From Crocinitomicaceae bacterium (GTDB lineage Bacteria > Bacteroidota > Bacteroidia > Flavobacteriales_D > Crocinitomicaceae), in the NCBI GenBank assembly GCA_024643365.1, contig JAHENC010000021.1:97875-161874 (forward strand): a stretch of DNA of 64,000 bases. Direction: 5' to 3'. The notes beneath the pieces are model-generated. The model saw only the letters and a list, made by a program, of their open reading frames with translations. It was not told the DNA's origin and searched no databases. This document shows positions 43,696-52,254 of the stretch, piece after piece. A program made the position numbers and the translations under genes. Numbering within the stretch: position 1 is the first letter of the stretch; each line of letters begins with the position of its first letter.

Positions 43696-44711
43696 TGCCA
43701 CATATTAAAAATGCCTTGATTCGTTTTCGCATCATCGATCGGATGTTGCGCAATAAGTACAAGCCATTTCCGAGCAAACAAGAGCTACGCGCTGCCTGCG
43801 AAGAATCGCTTTATGGTACCGACGATGGGAATAACATTTGTGATTCAACCATCGAGAAGGATATGTTCAATATGAAGATGGAACATGATGCACCCATTAA
43901 ATACAGCAAACTTCACAAGGGATATTTTTACGAGGATCCAAATTTTAGCATTAATGACATTCCACTTTCGGAGGACGAATTGAGTTCCATAAAATTTGCG
44001 GTCAAAACCTTACAACAATTCAAGGAAGTTCCCTTTTTTCAGCAATTTGGGAATGCCATCGATAAAATTGTGGATCGCGTTTCTATTGGCGGGAATCCAG
44101 AGGATGAAGACATCCAGAAATACGTGCAATTCGAATCTGTTGTTTCCAGCGGTGGGAATGAATACCTGCCGATGATTCTGGAAGCTATTCGTGGGAAAAA
44201 AATGCTTTGGTTCATCTATGCGAGCTTCGTGAAAGGAGTCGAAAAACCACGAAAAGTCTCTCCGCTATTTCTAAAGGAATACCGGAATCGCTGGTACCTC
44301 ATTTGTTTTGACAAATTGAAAAACGACATCATCACTTACGCATTGGACCGCATGCAGGAACCAAAAATTCTAGAAGATGAATCAAGTTTACCTGTCGATT
44401 TTCAACCAGAATTGTATTTCCAAGATACCATTGGGATTACTTCTTACAAAGGGAAGGCAGAGCGAATCATCATCAAAGCAAATCAAGTTGCCGCCAAGTA
44501 TATCGCGTCTCAACCCTTCCATCAATCACAAAAATTAACCAGTGAAACAGTGGATTTTAGCGTGTTTGAATTAAGCGTTTTAGTATCCGAGGAATTCATC
44601 CGAAATTTGTTGGGCTATGCCGGGGAATTGGAAATTCTTGAACCTATAAGTTTACGTCGCTCTATGGCAGAACGCGCTAAACAATTAAATAAAGTATATC
44701 AAGTAAAATAA
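43695..44711 (+). CDS. WYL-domain transcriptional regulator
   Basis: The 338-residue protein has an N-terminal winged-helix region (about 1-95) and a WYL domain (about 150-235) with 'RKVSPLFLKEYRNRWYLICF'. A WCX-like C-terminal extension follows ('ERIIIKANQVAAKYIASQ'). WYL domains sense nucleic acids or nucleotides in several regulators. The start overlaps the previous stop by one base (TAATG at 43693), which couples it to the NMNAT-motif gene; they may work as a sensor and regulator pair. Targets unknown. Confidence 0.9.
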   Translation: MPHIKNALIRFRIIDRMLRNKYKPFPSKQELRAACEESLYGTDDGNNICDSTIEKDMFNMKMEHDAPIKYSKLHKGYFYEDPNFSINDIPLSEDELSSIKFAVKTLQQFKEVPFFQQFGNAIDKIVDRVSIGGNPEDEDIQKYVQFESVVSSGGNEYLPMILEAIRGKKMLWFIYASFVKGVEKPRKVSPLFLKEYRNRWYLICFDKLKNDIITYALDRMQEPKILEDESSLPVDFQPELYFQDTIGITSYKGKAERIIIKANQVAAKYIASQPFHQSQKLTSETVDFSVFELSVLVSEEFIRNLLGYAGELEILEPISLRRSMAERAKQLNKVYQVK

Positions 44712-44722
44712 GAAATAGAATC

Positions 44723-45496
44723 ATGGAAATAATTAAAGAACTCATCAATGGTGTTTGTCGCATTACATTAAACAGACCAACAGTATTTAATTCATTCAAT
44801 AAAACGATGGCTTTGCAATTGCAAGATGTATTGGATGATTGTGCAGTAAATCCAGAAATTCGTTCTGTACTCATTACAGGTGAAGGAAAAGCATTTTGTG
44901 CCGGACAAGATTTAGCGGAGGCAATTGACCCAGAAGGTCCAGAGTTAAAAACAATTGTTCGTGATCATTACAATCCGATTATCATCAAAATCAGAGAATT
45001 GGAAAAGCCGGTGATTGCTGCTGTTAATGGTGTTGCAGCTGGAGCTGGGGCAAATATTGCTTTAGCGTGTGATATCGTTGTGGCAAAAAAGACCGCTTCA
45101 TTTATTCAAGCATTTTCCAAGATTGGATTAATTCCGGATTCGGGAGGAACCTATTTCTTGCCAAGATTGGTTGGGATCCAAAAGGCAATGGCCTTAATGA
45201 TGACCGGAGACAAAGTATCTGCCGACGAAGCGGAACGAATGAATATGATCTATAAAGTATTTGAAGAAGAATCTTTTGAAGATGAAGCGATGAAACTTGC
45301 AGAAAACTTAGCAACGATGCCAACGCGTGGACTTGGCTTAACCAAAAAAGCGGTGAATTTAGGCTTGTTTAATTCACTTGAAGATCAATTAGATTTAGAA
45401 GAAAGTTTACAAACAGAAGCTGGAGAAACAGATGATTTCACGGAAGGTGTGAATGCATTTATTCAAAAACGTCCAGCAGTATTTAAAGGAAGATGA
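44723..45496 (+). CDS. enoyl-CoA hydratase/isomerase, PaaG-like
   Basis: A crotonase-fold protein of 257 residues with oxyanion-hole segments 'GKAFCAGQDLAEA' and 'NGVAAGAGANIALACD', and 'FSKIGLIPDSGGTYFLPRLV', which is closest in my recollection to PaaG (ring-1,2-epoxyphenylacetyl-CoA isomerase). The phenylacetate ring-epoxidase genes are not present, so a general fatty-acid or acyl-CoA role is equally possible. It is coupled to the next gene by ATGA (45493-45496), which encodes the logical next enzyme. Confidence 0.85.
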   Translation: MEIIKELINGVCRITLNRPTVFNSFNKTMALQLQDVLDDCAVNPEIRSVLITGEGKAFCAGQDLAEAIDPEGPELKTIVRDHYNPIIIKIRELEKPVIAAVNGVAAGAGANIALACDIVVAKKTASFIQAFSKIGLIPDSGGTYFLPRLVGIQKAMALMMTGDKVSADEAERMNMIYKVFEEESFEDEAMKLAENLATMPTRGLGLTKKAVNLGLFNSLEDQLDLEESLQTEAGETDDFTEGVNAFIQKRPAVFKGR

Positions 45497-46656
45497 GTAA
45501 AATAATTGGAGTAATTGGCGCTGGAACAATGGGTTCTGGCATCGCGCAAGTAGCTGCACAATGTGGTCATTCGGTGTATTTAATGGATGCGAATGTCGAA
45601 CAATTGGACCGGGCAAAAAACGGAGTTTCCAAATCTTTGGAAAAATTGGTTGAAAAAGGGAAATTCACAACTGAACAAAGAACGAAGATTGAGTCCAACT
45701 TACACTATGTTGATCAACTGGATGGACTTTCTTCTTGCGATTTAATTATCGAGGCAATTGTGGAGAAAATGGATGTTAAACACAGCGTTTTTTCTGCTCT
45801 AGAAAAAATTGTTTCGGCAGATTGCATACTAGCAAGTAATACCTCTTCCCTATCCATTGCCTCTATCGGATCTTCCTTGACCAAAGCAGATCGTATCATC
45901 GGTATTCATTTTTTCAATCCAGCGACCATTATGCCTCTAGTTGAAATTATTCCTGCCGTTCAAACGAGTCAAACAACGATAAACGAAGCTGTTTCCTTGA
46001 TTCAAAGTTGGGGAAAAACAGTTGTTGTGTGTAAGGATACTCCTGGATTTATCGTTAATCGCGTTGCACGTCCATTTTATGGCGAGGCGTTGCGCATGTA
46101 CGAAGAAGGAATAGCTGACTTTGCCACCATCGATTGGGCGATGACAACATTTGGTGGATTCAAAATGGGTCCGTTTACCTTAATGGATTACATTGGCAAC
46201 GATGTGAATTACGCTGTGACTGAATCGGTATTCCAAGCATTTTACTTCGATCCGCGCTTTAAACCATCTTTTACACAAAAAAGACACAGTGAAGCTGGAT
46301 TTTATGGGAGGAAAACTGGACGCGGATTTTATCATTATGCAGAAGGAACCGCATTACCGGAACCAAATAAAGATGAAATCCTAGGTAAAATCATTTTTGA
46401 GAGAGTCCTTGTGATGCTCATCAATGAAGCCGTTGATGCCGTTTTCATGCAAGTCGCATCCGTGAAGGACGTTGATTTGGCAATGACTAAAGGTGTCAAT
46501 TATCCCAAAGGATTATTAGCATGGGCGGATGAGCTCGGATTGGATTGGGTTTTGAGCAAGTTGAACATCCTTTTTGATGAGTATGGTGAGGACCGTTACC
46601 GTCCAAACGCACTTCTCAAACGGATGGTTAAAAACGGCGTTAAATTTTATTCATAG
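45493..46656 (+). CDS. 3-hydroxyacyl-CoA dehydrogenase, PaaH/Hbd-like
   Basis: The 387-residue protein has a Rossmann NAD site 'GVIGAGTMGSGIAQVA' (6-21), the catalytic-histidine block 'IIGIHFFNPATIMPLVEII', 'TPGFIVNRVARPFYGEALRM' and two C-terminal 3-hydroxyacyl-CoA dehydrogenase domains ('FKMGPFTLMDYIGNDVNY'; 'PKGLLAWADELG'). It oxidises 3-hydroxyacyl-CoA to 3-ketoacyl-CoA. Together with the coupled hydratase it forms a two-step beta-oxidation-type module; a thiolase gene is not adjacent. Confidence 0.92.
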   Translation: MSKIIGVIGAGTMGSGIAQVAAQCGHSVYLMDANVEQLDRAKNGVSKSLEKLVEKGKFTTEQRTKIESNLHYVDQLDGLSSCDLIIEAIVEKMDVKHSVFSALEKIVSADCILASNTSSLSIASIGSSLTKADRIIGIHFFNPATIMPLVEIIPAVQTSQTTINEAVSLIQSWGKTVVVCKDTPGFIVNRVARPFYGEALRMYEEGIADFATIDWAMTTFGGFKMGPFTLMDYIGNDVNYAVTESVFQAFYFDPRFKPSFTQKRHSEAGFYGRKTGRGFYHYAEGTALPEPNKDEILGKIIFERVLVMLINEAVDAVFMQVASVKDVDLAMTKGVNYPKGLLAWADELGLDWVLSKLNILFDEYGEDRYRPNALLKRMVKNGVKFYS

Positions 46657-46671
46657 TCAAGCAGTAAACGC

Positions 46672-46702
46672 TTTACATTCCCACCGAATATTGTTATTTT
46701 TG
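46672..46702 (+). promoter_or_regulatory. promoter of metK
   Basis: TTTA (46672-46675), a 19-base spacer and TATTTTTG (46695-46702), an exact -7 match followed by C. The metK ATG lies 18 bases downstream. The leader is too short for a SAM riboswitch. Confidence 0.6.
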
Positions 46703-46720
46703 CACACTAAAATATATTAA

Positions 46721-47977
46721 ATGGCTTACTTATTTACATCAGAATCCGTTTCTGAAGGACACCCAGATAAAGTTTCAGATCAAATTTCTGATGCATTAAT
46801 TGATCATTTCATGGCATTTGATCCAAGTTCTAAAGTAGCATGTGAAACACTTGTTACAACTGGACAAGTGGTATTAGCGGGTGAAGTAAAATCTACTTCT
46901 TACCTTGATGTTCAAGCGATTGCACGTGAAACGATTCGTCAAATTGGATATACGAAGTCAGAGTATATGTTTGATGCAAACTCATGTGGGATATTCTCCG
47001 CATTGCACGAACAGTCTGCTGATATCAACCAAGGAGTTGAACGTTCCAATCCAGAAGACCAAGGTGCAGGTGACCAAGGAATGATGTTTGGTTACGCTAC
47101 TGTTGAAACCGACAATTATATGCCGCTAGCTCTTGATCTTGCACACAAGATTTTACAAGAGTTATCATACATTCGCAACAATGAGTCAGATTTGATTCCA
47201 TATTTGCGTCCAGATGCGAAATCACAAGTAACGATTGAGTACTCTGATGACAATGTTCCTCAACGAATTGATACCATCGTTGTTTCTACACAACATGATG
47301 ATTTTGATTCAGAAGCTACGATGTTAGCAAAAATCAAAAAGGACATCATTGAAATCGTTATCCCACGTGTGAAAGCGAAATTGAAACCAGCACTTCAAGC
47401 TTTATTCAATGACGCGATTACTTACCACATCAATCCAACAGGTAAATTCGTGATCGGTGGTCCACACGGAGATACAGGATTAACAGGACGTAAAATCATC
47501 GTTGATACGTACGGTGGAAAAGGAGCTCATGGTGGTGGAGCATTCTCTGGAAAAGATCCATCTAAAGTTGACCGTTCAGCTGCGTATGCGACACGTCACA
47601 TGGCGAAAAATGCTGTTGCTGCTGGTCTTTGTGATGAAATTCTAGTACAAGTTTCTTATGCAATTGGTGTTGCTAAACCTTGTGGTTTGTATGTAAATAC
47701 GTACGGAACAGCGAAAGTAGATATGACAGATGGTCAAATTGCGGAGAAATTGAATGAAATTTTCGACATGCGTCCATACTTTATCGAGCAACGATTAAAA
47801 TTAAGAAATCCAATATATCAGGAAACAGCTGCTTACGGACATATGGGACGTAAACACGAGAAGGTAACAAAATCTTTTAAAGCTCCAGATGGATCTGTCA
47901 TTACAAGAGAAGTAGAATTATTCACTTGGGAAGAATTAAATTACGTAGATCAAGTTAAGGCCGCTTTCGGTTTGTAA
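46721..47977 (+). CDS. metK: S-adenosylmethionine synthetase
   Basis: Makes SAM from methionine and ATP. The 418-residue protein shows the start motif '[15 protein letters not shown]' (H14, D16), the signature '[12 protein letters not shown]' (115-126), and the later '[16 protein letters not shown]' loop. Length is slightly above E. coli MetK, as is common in Bacteroidetes. It has its own promoter and terminator and is followed by mtnA, which recycles the methylthioadenosine derived from SAM. Confidence 0.98.
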   Translation: MAYLFTSESVSEGHPDKVSDQISDALIDHFMAFDPSSKVACETLVTTGQVVLAGEVKSTSYLDVQAIARETIRQIGYTKSEYMFDANSCGIFSALHEQSADINQGVERSNPEDQGAGDQGMMFGYATVETDNYMPLALDLAHKILQELSYIRNNESDLIPYLRPDAKSQVTIEYSDDNVPQRIDTIVVSTQHDDFDSEATMLAKIKKDIIEIVIPRVKAKLKPALQALFNDAITYHINPTGKFVIGGPHGDTGLTGRKIIVDTYGGKGAHGGGAFSGKDPSKVDRSAAYATRHMAKNAVAAGLCDEILVQVSYAIGVAKPCGLYVNTYGTAKVDMTDGQIAEKLNEIFDMRPYFIEQRLKLRNPIYQETAAYGHMGRKHEKVTKSFKAPDGSVITREVELFTWEELNYVDQVKAAFGL

Positions 47978-47984
47978 AACATAG

Positions 47985-48016
47985 AAATCCCGGTTCTTAG
48001 AATCGGGATTTTTTTT
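47985..48016 (+). terminator. intrinsic terminator of metK
   Basis: An 8-bp stem (47985-47992 with 48004-48011) with an 11-base loop, followed by an unbroken T-run (48009-48016), eight bases after the metK stop. A near-match -7 box (TAAATTTT, 48020-48027) for mtnA follows at once. Confidence 0.88.
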
Positions 48017-48032
48017 AGCTAAATTTTATAAG

Positions 48033-49121
48033 ATGTCAACTTTCAGAACCATTTGGACCACAGAAGACCGTTATGTGGAAGTGATTGATCAACGTGTGTT
48101 ACCACATGAATTGATCCATGTTAAATTGATGAACTACAAGGATGCTGATTTGGCCATTCGTAGCATGACCGTTCGAGGCGCACCGCTCATTGGAGCAACT
48201 GCCGCATATGGAATCTACTTGGCTGTTCGCGAATTAATCGAAGAACAACGCGATGGAGCATTTTTGGATGAAGCCTTTGAAGTATTAAGAGCATCACGTC
48301 CAACAGCTGTGAATTTATTCTGGGCTTTGGATCGCATGCGTGCGGCATTAGATGAATCCGATGATTTTCTAAAAACTGCGTGGGAAGAAGCAGGACGTAT
48401 TGTGGATGAAGACATTGAGACATGCCGCATGATTGGCGTTCACGGACTACCCATCATCGAGGAACTTTCTCAAGCTAAAGATGGTGACACTGTCCATATT
48501 TTGACGCACTGCAATGCTGGAATGCTCGGATGCATCGAATGGGGAACGATTACCTCACCGATTTATCAAGCGAAAGCTAAGGGAATTAAGGTTCATGTTT
48601 GGGTGGATGAAACGCGTCCAAGAAACCAAGGTTCAAACTTGACAGCATACGAATTAACGAAACATGGGATTGACCATACATTGATCGTTGATAATACCGG
48701 TGGTCACCTCATGCAACACGGAATGGTCGATATGGTCATTGTTGGAACGGATCGCACTACGCGAAATGGAGATGTTGCCAATAAAATTGGAACCTATTTA
48801 AAAGCATTAGCCGCAAACGACAATCACATTCCATTTTATGTGGCCTTGCCTTCTACAACGTTAGACATGAGCATTCGCGATGGATTGACCGAGATTCCCA
48901 TTGAAGAACGCGATCAAAACGAAGTGAAATACATTCAAGGGAAACGCAGTGATGGTCAAATTGACTCGGTGTTGATTTGTCCAGAAACCACGAATGCAGC
49001 GAATTACGGATTTGATGTGACGCCTGCACGTTTGGTCACCGCACTCATCACAGAACGCGGAGTTTGTCCTGCAAATGAAGCGGGAATCATTTCCTTGTTT
49101 CCTGAATATTCTGAATCATGA
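48033..49121 (+). CDS. mtnA: S-methyl-5-thioribose-1-phosphate isomerase
   Basis: A methionine-salvage enzyme that isomerises methylthioribose-1-P to methylthioribulose-1-P. The 362-residue protein has 'VRGAPLIGATAAYGIYLAV' (48-66), catalytic C160 in 'THCNAGML' and D240 in 'IVGTDRTTRNGDV', the same positions as in the Bacillus enzyme. It overlaps the esterase gene by ATGA (49118). No other salvage genes (mtnK, mtnB, mtnD) are in view. Confidence 0.95.
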   Translation: MSTFRTIWTTEDRYVEVIDQRVLPHELIHVKLMNYKDADLAIRSMTVRGAPLIGATAAYGIYLAVRELIEEQRDGAFLDEAFEVLRASRPTAVNLFWALDRMRAALDESDDFLKTAWEEAGRIVDEDIETCRMIGVHGLPIIEELSQAKDGDTVHILTHCNAGMLGCIEWGTITSPIYQAKAKGIKVHVWVDETRPRNQGSNLTAYELTKHGIDHTLIVDNTGGHLMQHGMVDMVIVGTDRTTRNGDVANKIGTYLKALAANDNHIPFYVALPSTTLDMSIRDGLTEIPIEERDQNEVKYIQGKRSDGQIDSVLICPETTNAANYGFDVTPARLVTALITERGVCPANEAGIISLFPEYSES

Positions 49122-50488
49122 AAAAAATACTTTTCTTCCTACTAGTCTGTGCTACTTCCGTGCAAGCACAACTTGACGGACTTTGGCATAGTTCTTTCCA
49201 AGTAGCAGGGAAATCATTGTTAATGGACCTTGATATTAAAGGTGTTGGACGAGATGGATCCGTTTCAGTAATCATTCCGGATCAACCACAGATGAAGCCT
49301 CAAGAAATGGCTGTGTATTCTCTGTTTATTGATAGTTTGTATTTCCGTTGGGACCGCATTGGACTAAGTTTTGCTGGCAAATTAAAAAACGATAGTCTAA
49401 AAGGAATCATGAAGCAAAGTGGCCTTGAATGGGATGTTGTTTTTACGAAAACGGAACAGGAGCGCATTGAAGTTTCCGGTCGTCCACAAGATCCTGTTGG
49501 TCCATTTTCTTACGAGGAAAAGGAACTTGAAATTAAAAATAAAAACATAAAAATAGCGGGGACACTGACATTGCCAAAGGAGGGTAATTTCCCAATAGTC
49601 ATTTTAGTTTCGGGTTCGGGTCAACAAGATAGAGATTGTGAACTTGTTGGACACAAACCGTTTTGGATTTTGGCCGATTATTTAAGCAAAAATGGAATTG
49701 GAGTTTTTCGTTATGACGACCGTGGGATCGGTAAAAGTACTGGAGAGTTTGGTTCTTCAACTGAAACGGATTTTACAAGTGATTTACTTTCTGTATTCAC
49801 ATACTTAAAGAAAAAATATCCAGGACATCCCATTGGGATTTATGGCCACTCCGAAGGTGGTATCATTGGACTTCGTGCAGCGGCACAGCAAAAAGAAATT
49901 AGATTCCTCATTGAATCTGCATCTGTTGGGACAAATGGAAAAGATGTTTTAGTCAATCAACAATACGATATTCCCATCGCATCCGGAATGAGTGAAGAGG
50001 AAGCAAAATGGAATTCCCGATTATTTGAAGAGGCCGCAAATATTGTTTTAAAAAAAGAAACTGTTTCCTTTTTGAAGGATTACGAAAATTGGTTGGGTAC
50101 CGTATGGGAGAAACTTCCTTCCTCTTTCAAAGAAGATAAATCAATGAATGACATGGCCACAGAAATGAGTGTCTTCATCAACACGGACTGGGCTAAAGAA
50201 TTTCTGAGTTATCAAGCAGCTGATTACTTAAAAACGGTGGATTTACCTATCCTCATTCTCAACGGAAAAAAGGATATTCAAGTGCGTTGGAATGAAAGTC
50301 AAACTGGATTTAAGAATGCCATGAATGTAAATACCTTAAGACAGTCCACATTCAAGGCATATGACGACTTGAATCACCTTTTACAACCCTGTATCAAATG
50401 TAATATCACAGAATATGCAACGATTGAAACCAGTATGAGTCCAATTGTCATGTCGGATATTTTAACGTGGGTAAAATCATTTAAATAA
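49118..50488 (+). CDS. exported alpha/beta hydrolase
   Basis: The 456-residue protein has a signal peptide ('LLVCATSVQAQ'), an N-terminal domain of about 130 residues and an alpha/beta-hydrolase domain with 'VILVSGSGQQDRDCELVGHK' (oxyanion region) and nucleophile elbow 'GHSEGG' (family G-x-S-x-G); the catalytic His is probably in 'YDDLNHLLQPC'. It probably acts as an esterase or peptidase in the periplasm. It is coupled to mtnA by ATGA and to the next gene by TAATG (50486). Confidence 0.88.
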   Translation: MKKILFFLLVCATSVQAQLDGLWHSSFQVAGKSLLMDLDIKGVGRDGSVSVIIPDQPQMKPQEMAVYSLFIDSLYFRWDRIGLSFAGKLKNDSLKGIMKQSGLEWDVVFTKTEQERIEVSGRPQDPVGPFSYEEKELEIKNKNIKIAGTLTLPKEGNFPIVILVSGSGQQDRDCELVGHKPFWILADYLSKNGIGVFRYDDRGIGKSTGEFGSSTETDFTSDLLSVFTYLKKKYPGHPIGIYGHSEGGIIGLRAAAQQKEIRFLIESASVGTNGKDVLVNQQYDIPIASGMSEEEAKWNSRLFEEAANIVLKKETVSFLKDYENWLGTVWEKLPSSFKEDKSMNDMATEMSVFINTDWAKEFLSYQAADYLKTVDLPILILNGKKDIQVRWNESQTGFKNAMNVNTLRQSTFKAYDDLNHLLQPCIKCNITEYATIETSMSPIVMSDILTWVKSFK

Positions 50489-51138
50489 TGGGAAAAACAG
50501 TCGTGCTCGTTGGCGCAACAGGATTAATTGGAAATGCTTTGTTGCATGAGTTAATCCAAGAAACGAAGGTAAGTGAAATACGAATTTTTGTTCGCCGAAA
50601 AATCGATGGACTTCCTGAAAAGGTGAAGCAAATCATAACAGATTTTAGTGATTTCTCTTCATTGAAGGAGCAAGTTCATGGAGACGTGATTTATTGCTGC
50701 GTCGGAACAACGCGAAAAAAAACACCAGATTTAAACGATTATCGCAACATTGATTTCGGTATCAATATTGGCATGGCTAAACTTGCGAAAGAAAACGGCA
50801 TTTCAACCGTTCATTTGATTAGTGCAATGGGTGCCTCAACAACGGCTAGAATCTTTTATTCCAAATTGAAAGGTGAAATCGAGGAAGCTTTAAAAGAATT
50901 ACAATTTCCCAATTGTTACATCTATCAACCTTCCATGTTAATAGGAACAAGATCAGAGTCAAGACCACTTGAGTTCGTTGCCCAAAAATTAATGTTGGTT
51001 TTTGAAGGATTGCGCCTTCTTCCGAAAAATGAATACCATAGCATACGTGTTGGAACGATTGCAAAATCGATGATAAAAACGCTTGGTAAAGAAGTTGAAG
51101 GTATTCACATTCAACGTTATCAAGAAATGATTCAATAA
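50488..51138 (+). CDS. NAD(P)-binding oxidoreductase, TIP30/HTATIP2-like
   Basis: The 216-residue short Rossmann protein has 'VVLVGATGLIGNALLHELIQ', 'CCVGTTRKKTPDLNDYRNID', 'HLISAMGASTTARIFYSKLK' (with the Y-x-x-x-K pair) and 'IYQPSMLIGTRSESRP', the pattern of the HTATIP2/Fmp52 group of atypical SDRs. The substrate is unknown. It ends the metK-side operon and is followed by the shared terminator at 51158-51189. Confidence 0.88.
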   Translation: MGKTVVLVGATGLIGNALLHELIQETKVSEIRIFVRRKIDGLPEKVKQIITDFSDFSSLKEQVHGDVIYCCVGTTRKKTPDLNDYRNIDFGINIGMAKLAKENGISTVHLISAMGASTTARIFYSKLKGEIEEALKELQFPNCYIYQPSMLIGTRSESRPLEFVAQKLMLVFEGLRLLPKNEYHSIRVGTIAKSMIKTLGKEVEGIHIQRYQEMIQ

Positions 51139-51157
51139 AAACCTCGGAAAATTGATT

Positions 51158-51189
51158 AAAAACAAAAGCCACTCGAAAAAGTGGCTTTT
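51158..51189. terminator. shared terminator between the oxidoreductase gene and the minus-strand RNA
   Basis: A perfect 10-bp stem (51164-51173 with 51180-51189) with a six-base loop. On the minus strand it is followed by GTTTTT (51163-51158), a proper T-run; on the plus strand the stem ends in four T. It ends both transcription units. Confidence 0.8.
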
Positions 51190-51330
51190 ACCTACTGAAT
51201 ATAAGAGGAATGAAATTGTTTACTAAACCCATGCTCTGATTGTTCCTCTTGATGGTGAATTTTCTACCGTCGTTTGATTGGTAAGTTTTCATTCAGTATC
51301 ACTATTTGCTATGTTCCGTTGAACAATACA
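51158..51330 (-). ncRNA. candidate structured small RNA (possibly 6S-like)
   Basis: This intergenic stretch has no ORF but several matching helices. Read on the minus strand they are: a 5-bp hairpin with AACG loop (51325-51312), then helix P1 (51298-51291 with 51200-51193, 8 bp, perfect) enclosing helix P2 (51250-51243 with 51210-51203, 8 bp, perfect). P1 and P2 are two bases apart on one side and 40 on the other. P2 encloses a 4-bp GTTT/AAAC hairpin. A strong terminator follows two bases after P1. An asymmetric bubble between nested helices in about 170 nt recalls 6S RNA. The 5' end is uncertain; a near -7 box CACCTTTG lies at about 51335-51328. Family not confirmed. Confidence 0.5.
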
Positions 51331-51390
51331 AAGGTGCAACACTAAATGCAACAATTACATGAGTCAAGTCAAGTAAGAACCTGATTGTTA

Positions 51391-52254
51391 TCAGTTATAC
51401 TTGATTTTTTTAACTCCTACTATGTTTGGCAAACGCCAAAAGTGATTATTATCATCTCGTTCCCATGTTGTTGATACCCAACTTCCAACTTTTTCGATGC
51501 AATGACCGTTTACATCAATCAACAAACTTGTTTCGGGTCCACCCTCGAGGTAAATAGCATTGCGCAATTTATACGGCATTCCAACCATAAACTCAATCAT
51601 CTGATTATGGGTATATGGCGAACGGCAGAAAATGAGGTAAAATTTCCCATCTTCCCCTTCTGCAGCAATGAGCATGCTACATGATTGAATTTTCTTTTTC
51701 CAAAACATTGGACTTCCATTGCAATCGATCATCCGCAATCCTTGTGCATAGGATCTGAATTCACCGTTCATTTCATTGAAATTCTCACAGGTTAAATCGA
51801 GTATTTCTACATTGTCGCGTTTTTTAACGGTTGGACCCATAGCCATCATCAAATTGAAATTTTCAATCACGGTTCCATTGTTAATGTGATCTCCTGCCTT
51901 TAAATATGCACGACTTTTTAAGGGTTTGGATAAATTATACATTCCTGCATTGAACACCACATTTAAATCAAATGTATCTGCCCAAGAATGTAAATCACGC
52001 GGAATGCTGTCAAACTTAGTTGCACTAAAAATATTGAAGTCAAACATATATCTTTCCATTCTCAAAATAGAGATCTTTGAATCCCCGATTGGTGATTTTA
52101 TTGGAGCCGTAATTTCACGGTACTCCATTCCTTTTGTTAAGTTTGTCCAATTGCTGTAGTCGACAACGGTATCCTGCGCACTTGCTTTTCCACCGTCACA
52201 AGAGGACAGTAAGCAAATGGATGTTAACAGAAAAAAAAGTGATTTCATATTCAT
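51391..52254 (-). CDS. phosphodiester glycosidase (NAGPA-like) lipoprotein
   Basis: The 287-residue protein has a lipobox 'LLSSC' (C19) and a phosphodiester-glycosidase fold: 'NVVFNAGMYNLSKPLKSRAY', 'LLIAAEGEDGKFYLIFCRSP' and 'NAIYLEGGPETSLLIDV', which corresponds to the 'LDGGGS' segment of the family. Such enzymes uncover GlcNAc-1-phosphodiesters on polymers. The start ATG forms an ATGA overlap with the upstream lysozyme-like gene (52251-52254), so the pair is cotranscribed, likely for cell-wall or surface-polymer processing. Confidence 0.8.
   Translation of the reverse strand: MNMKSLFFLLTSICLLSSCDGGKASAQDTVVDYSNWTNLTKGMEYREITAPIKSPIGDSKISILRMERYMFDFNIFSATKFDSIPRDLHSWADTFDLNVVFNAGMYNLSKPLKSRAYLKAGDHINNGTVIENFNLMMAMGPTVKKRDNVEILDLTCENFNEMNGEFRSYAQGLRMIDCNGSPMFWKKKIQSCSMLIAAEGEDGKFYLIFCRSPYTHNQMIEFMVGMPYKLRNAIYLEGGPETSLLIDVNGHCIEKVGSWVSTTWERDDNNHFWRLPNIVGVKKIKYN

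Noticed and set aside
46657..46720. SAM riboswitch upstream of metK
   Set aside because: The gap is 64 bases and is occupied by a promoter that leaves only an 18-base leader; no SAM-aptamer motifs are visible.
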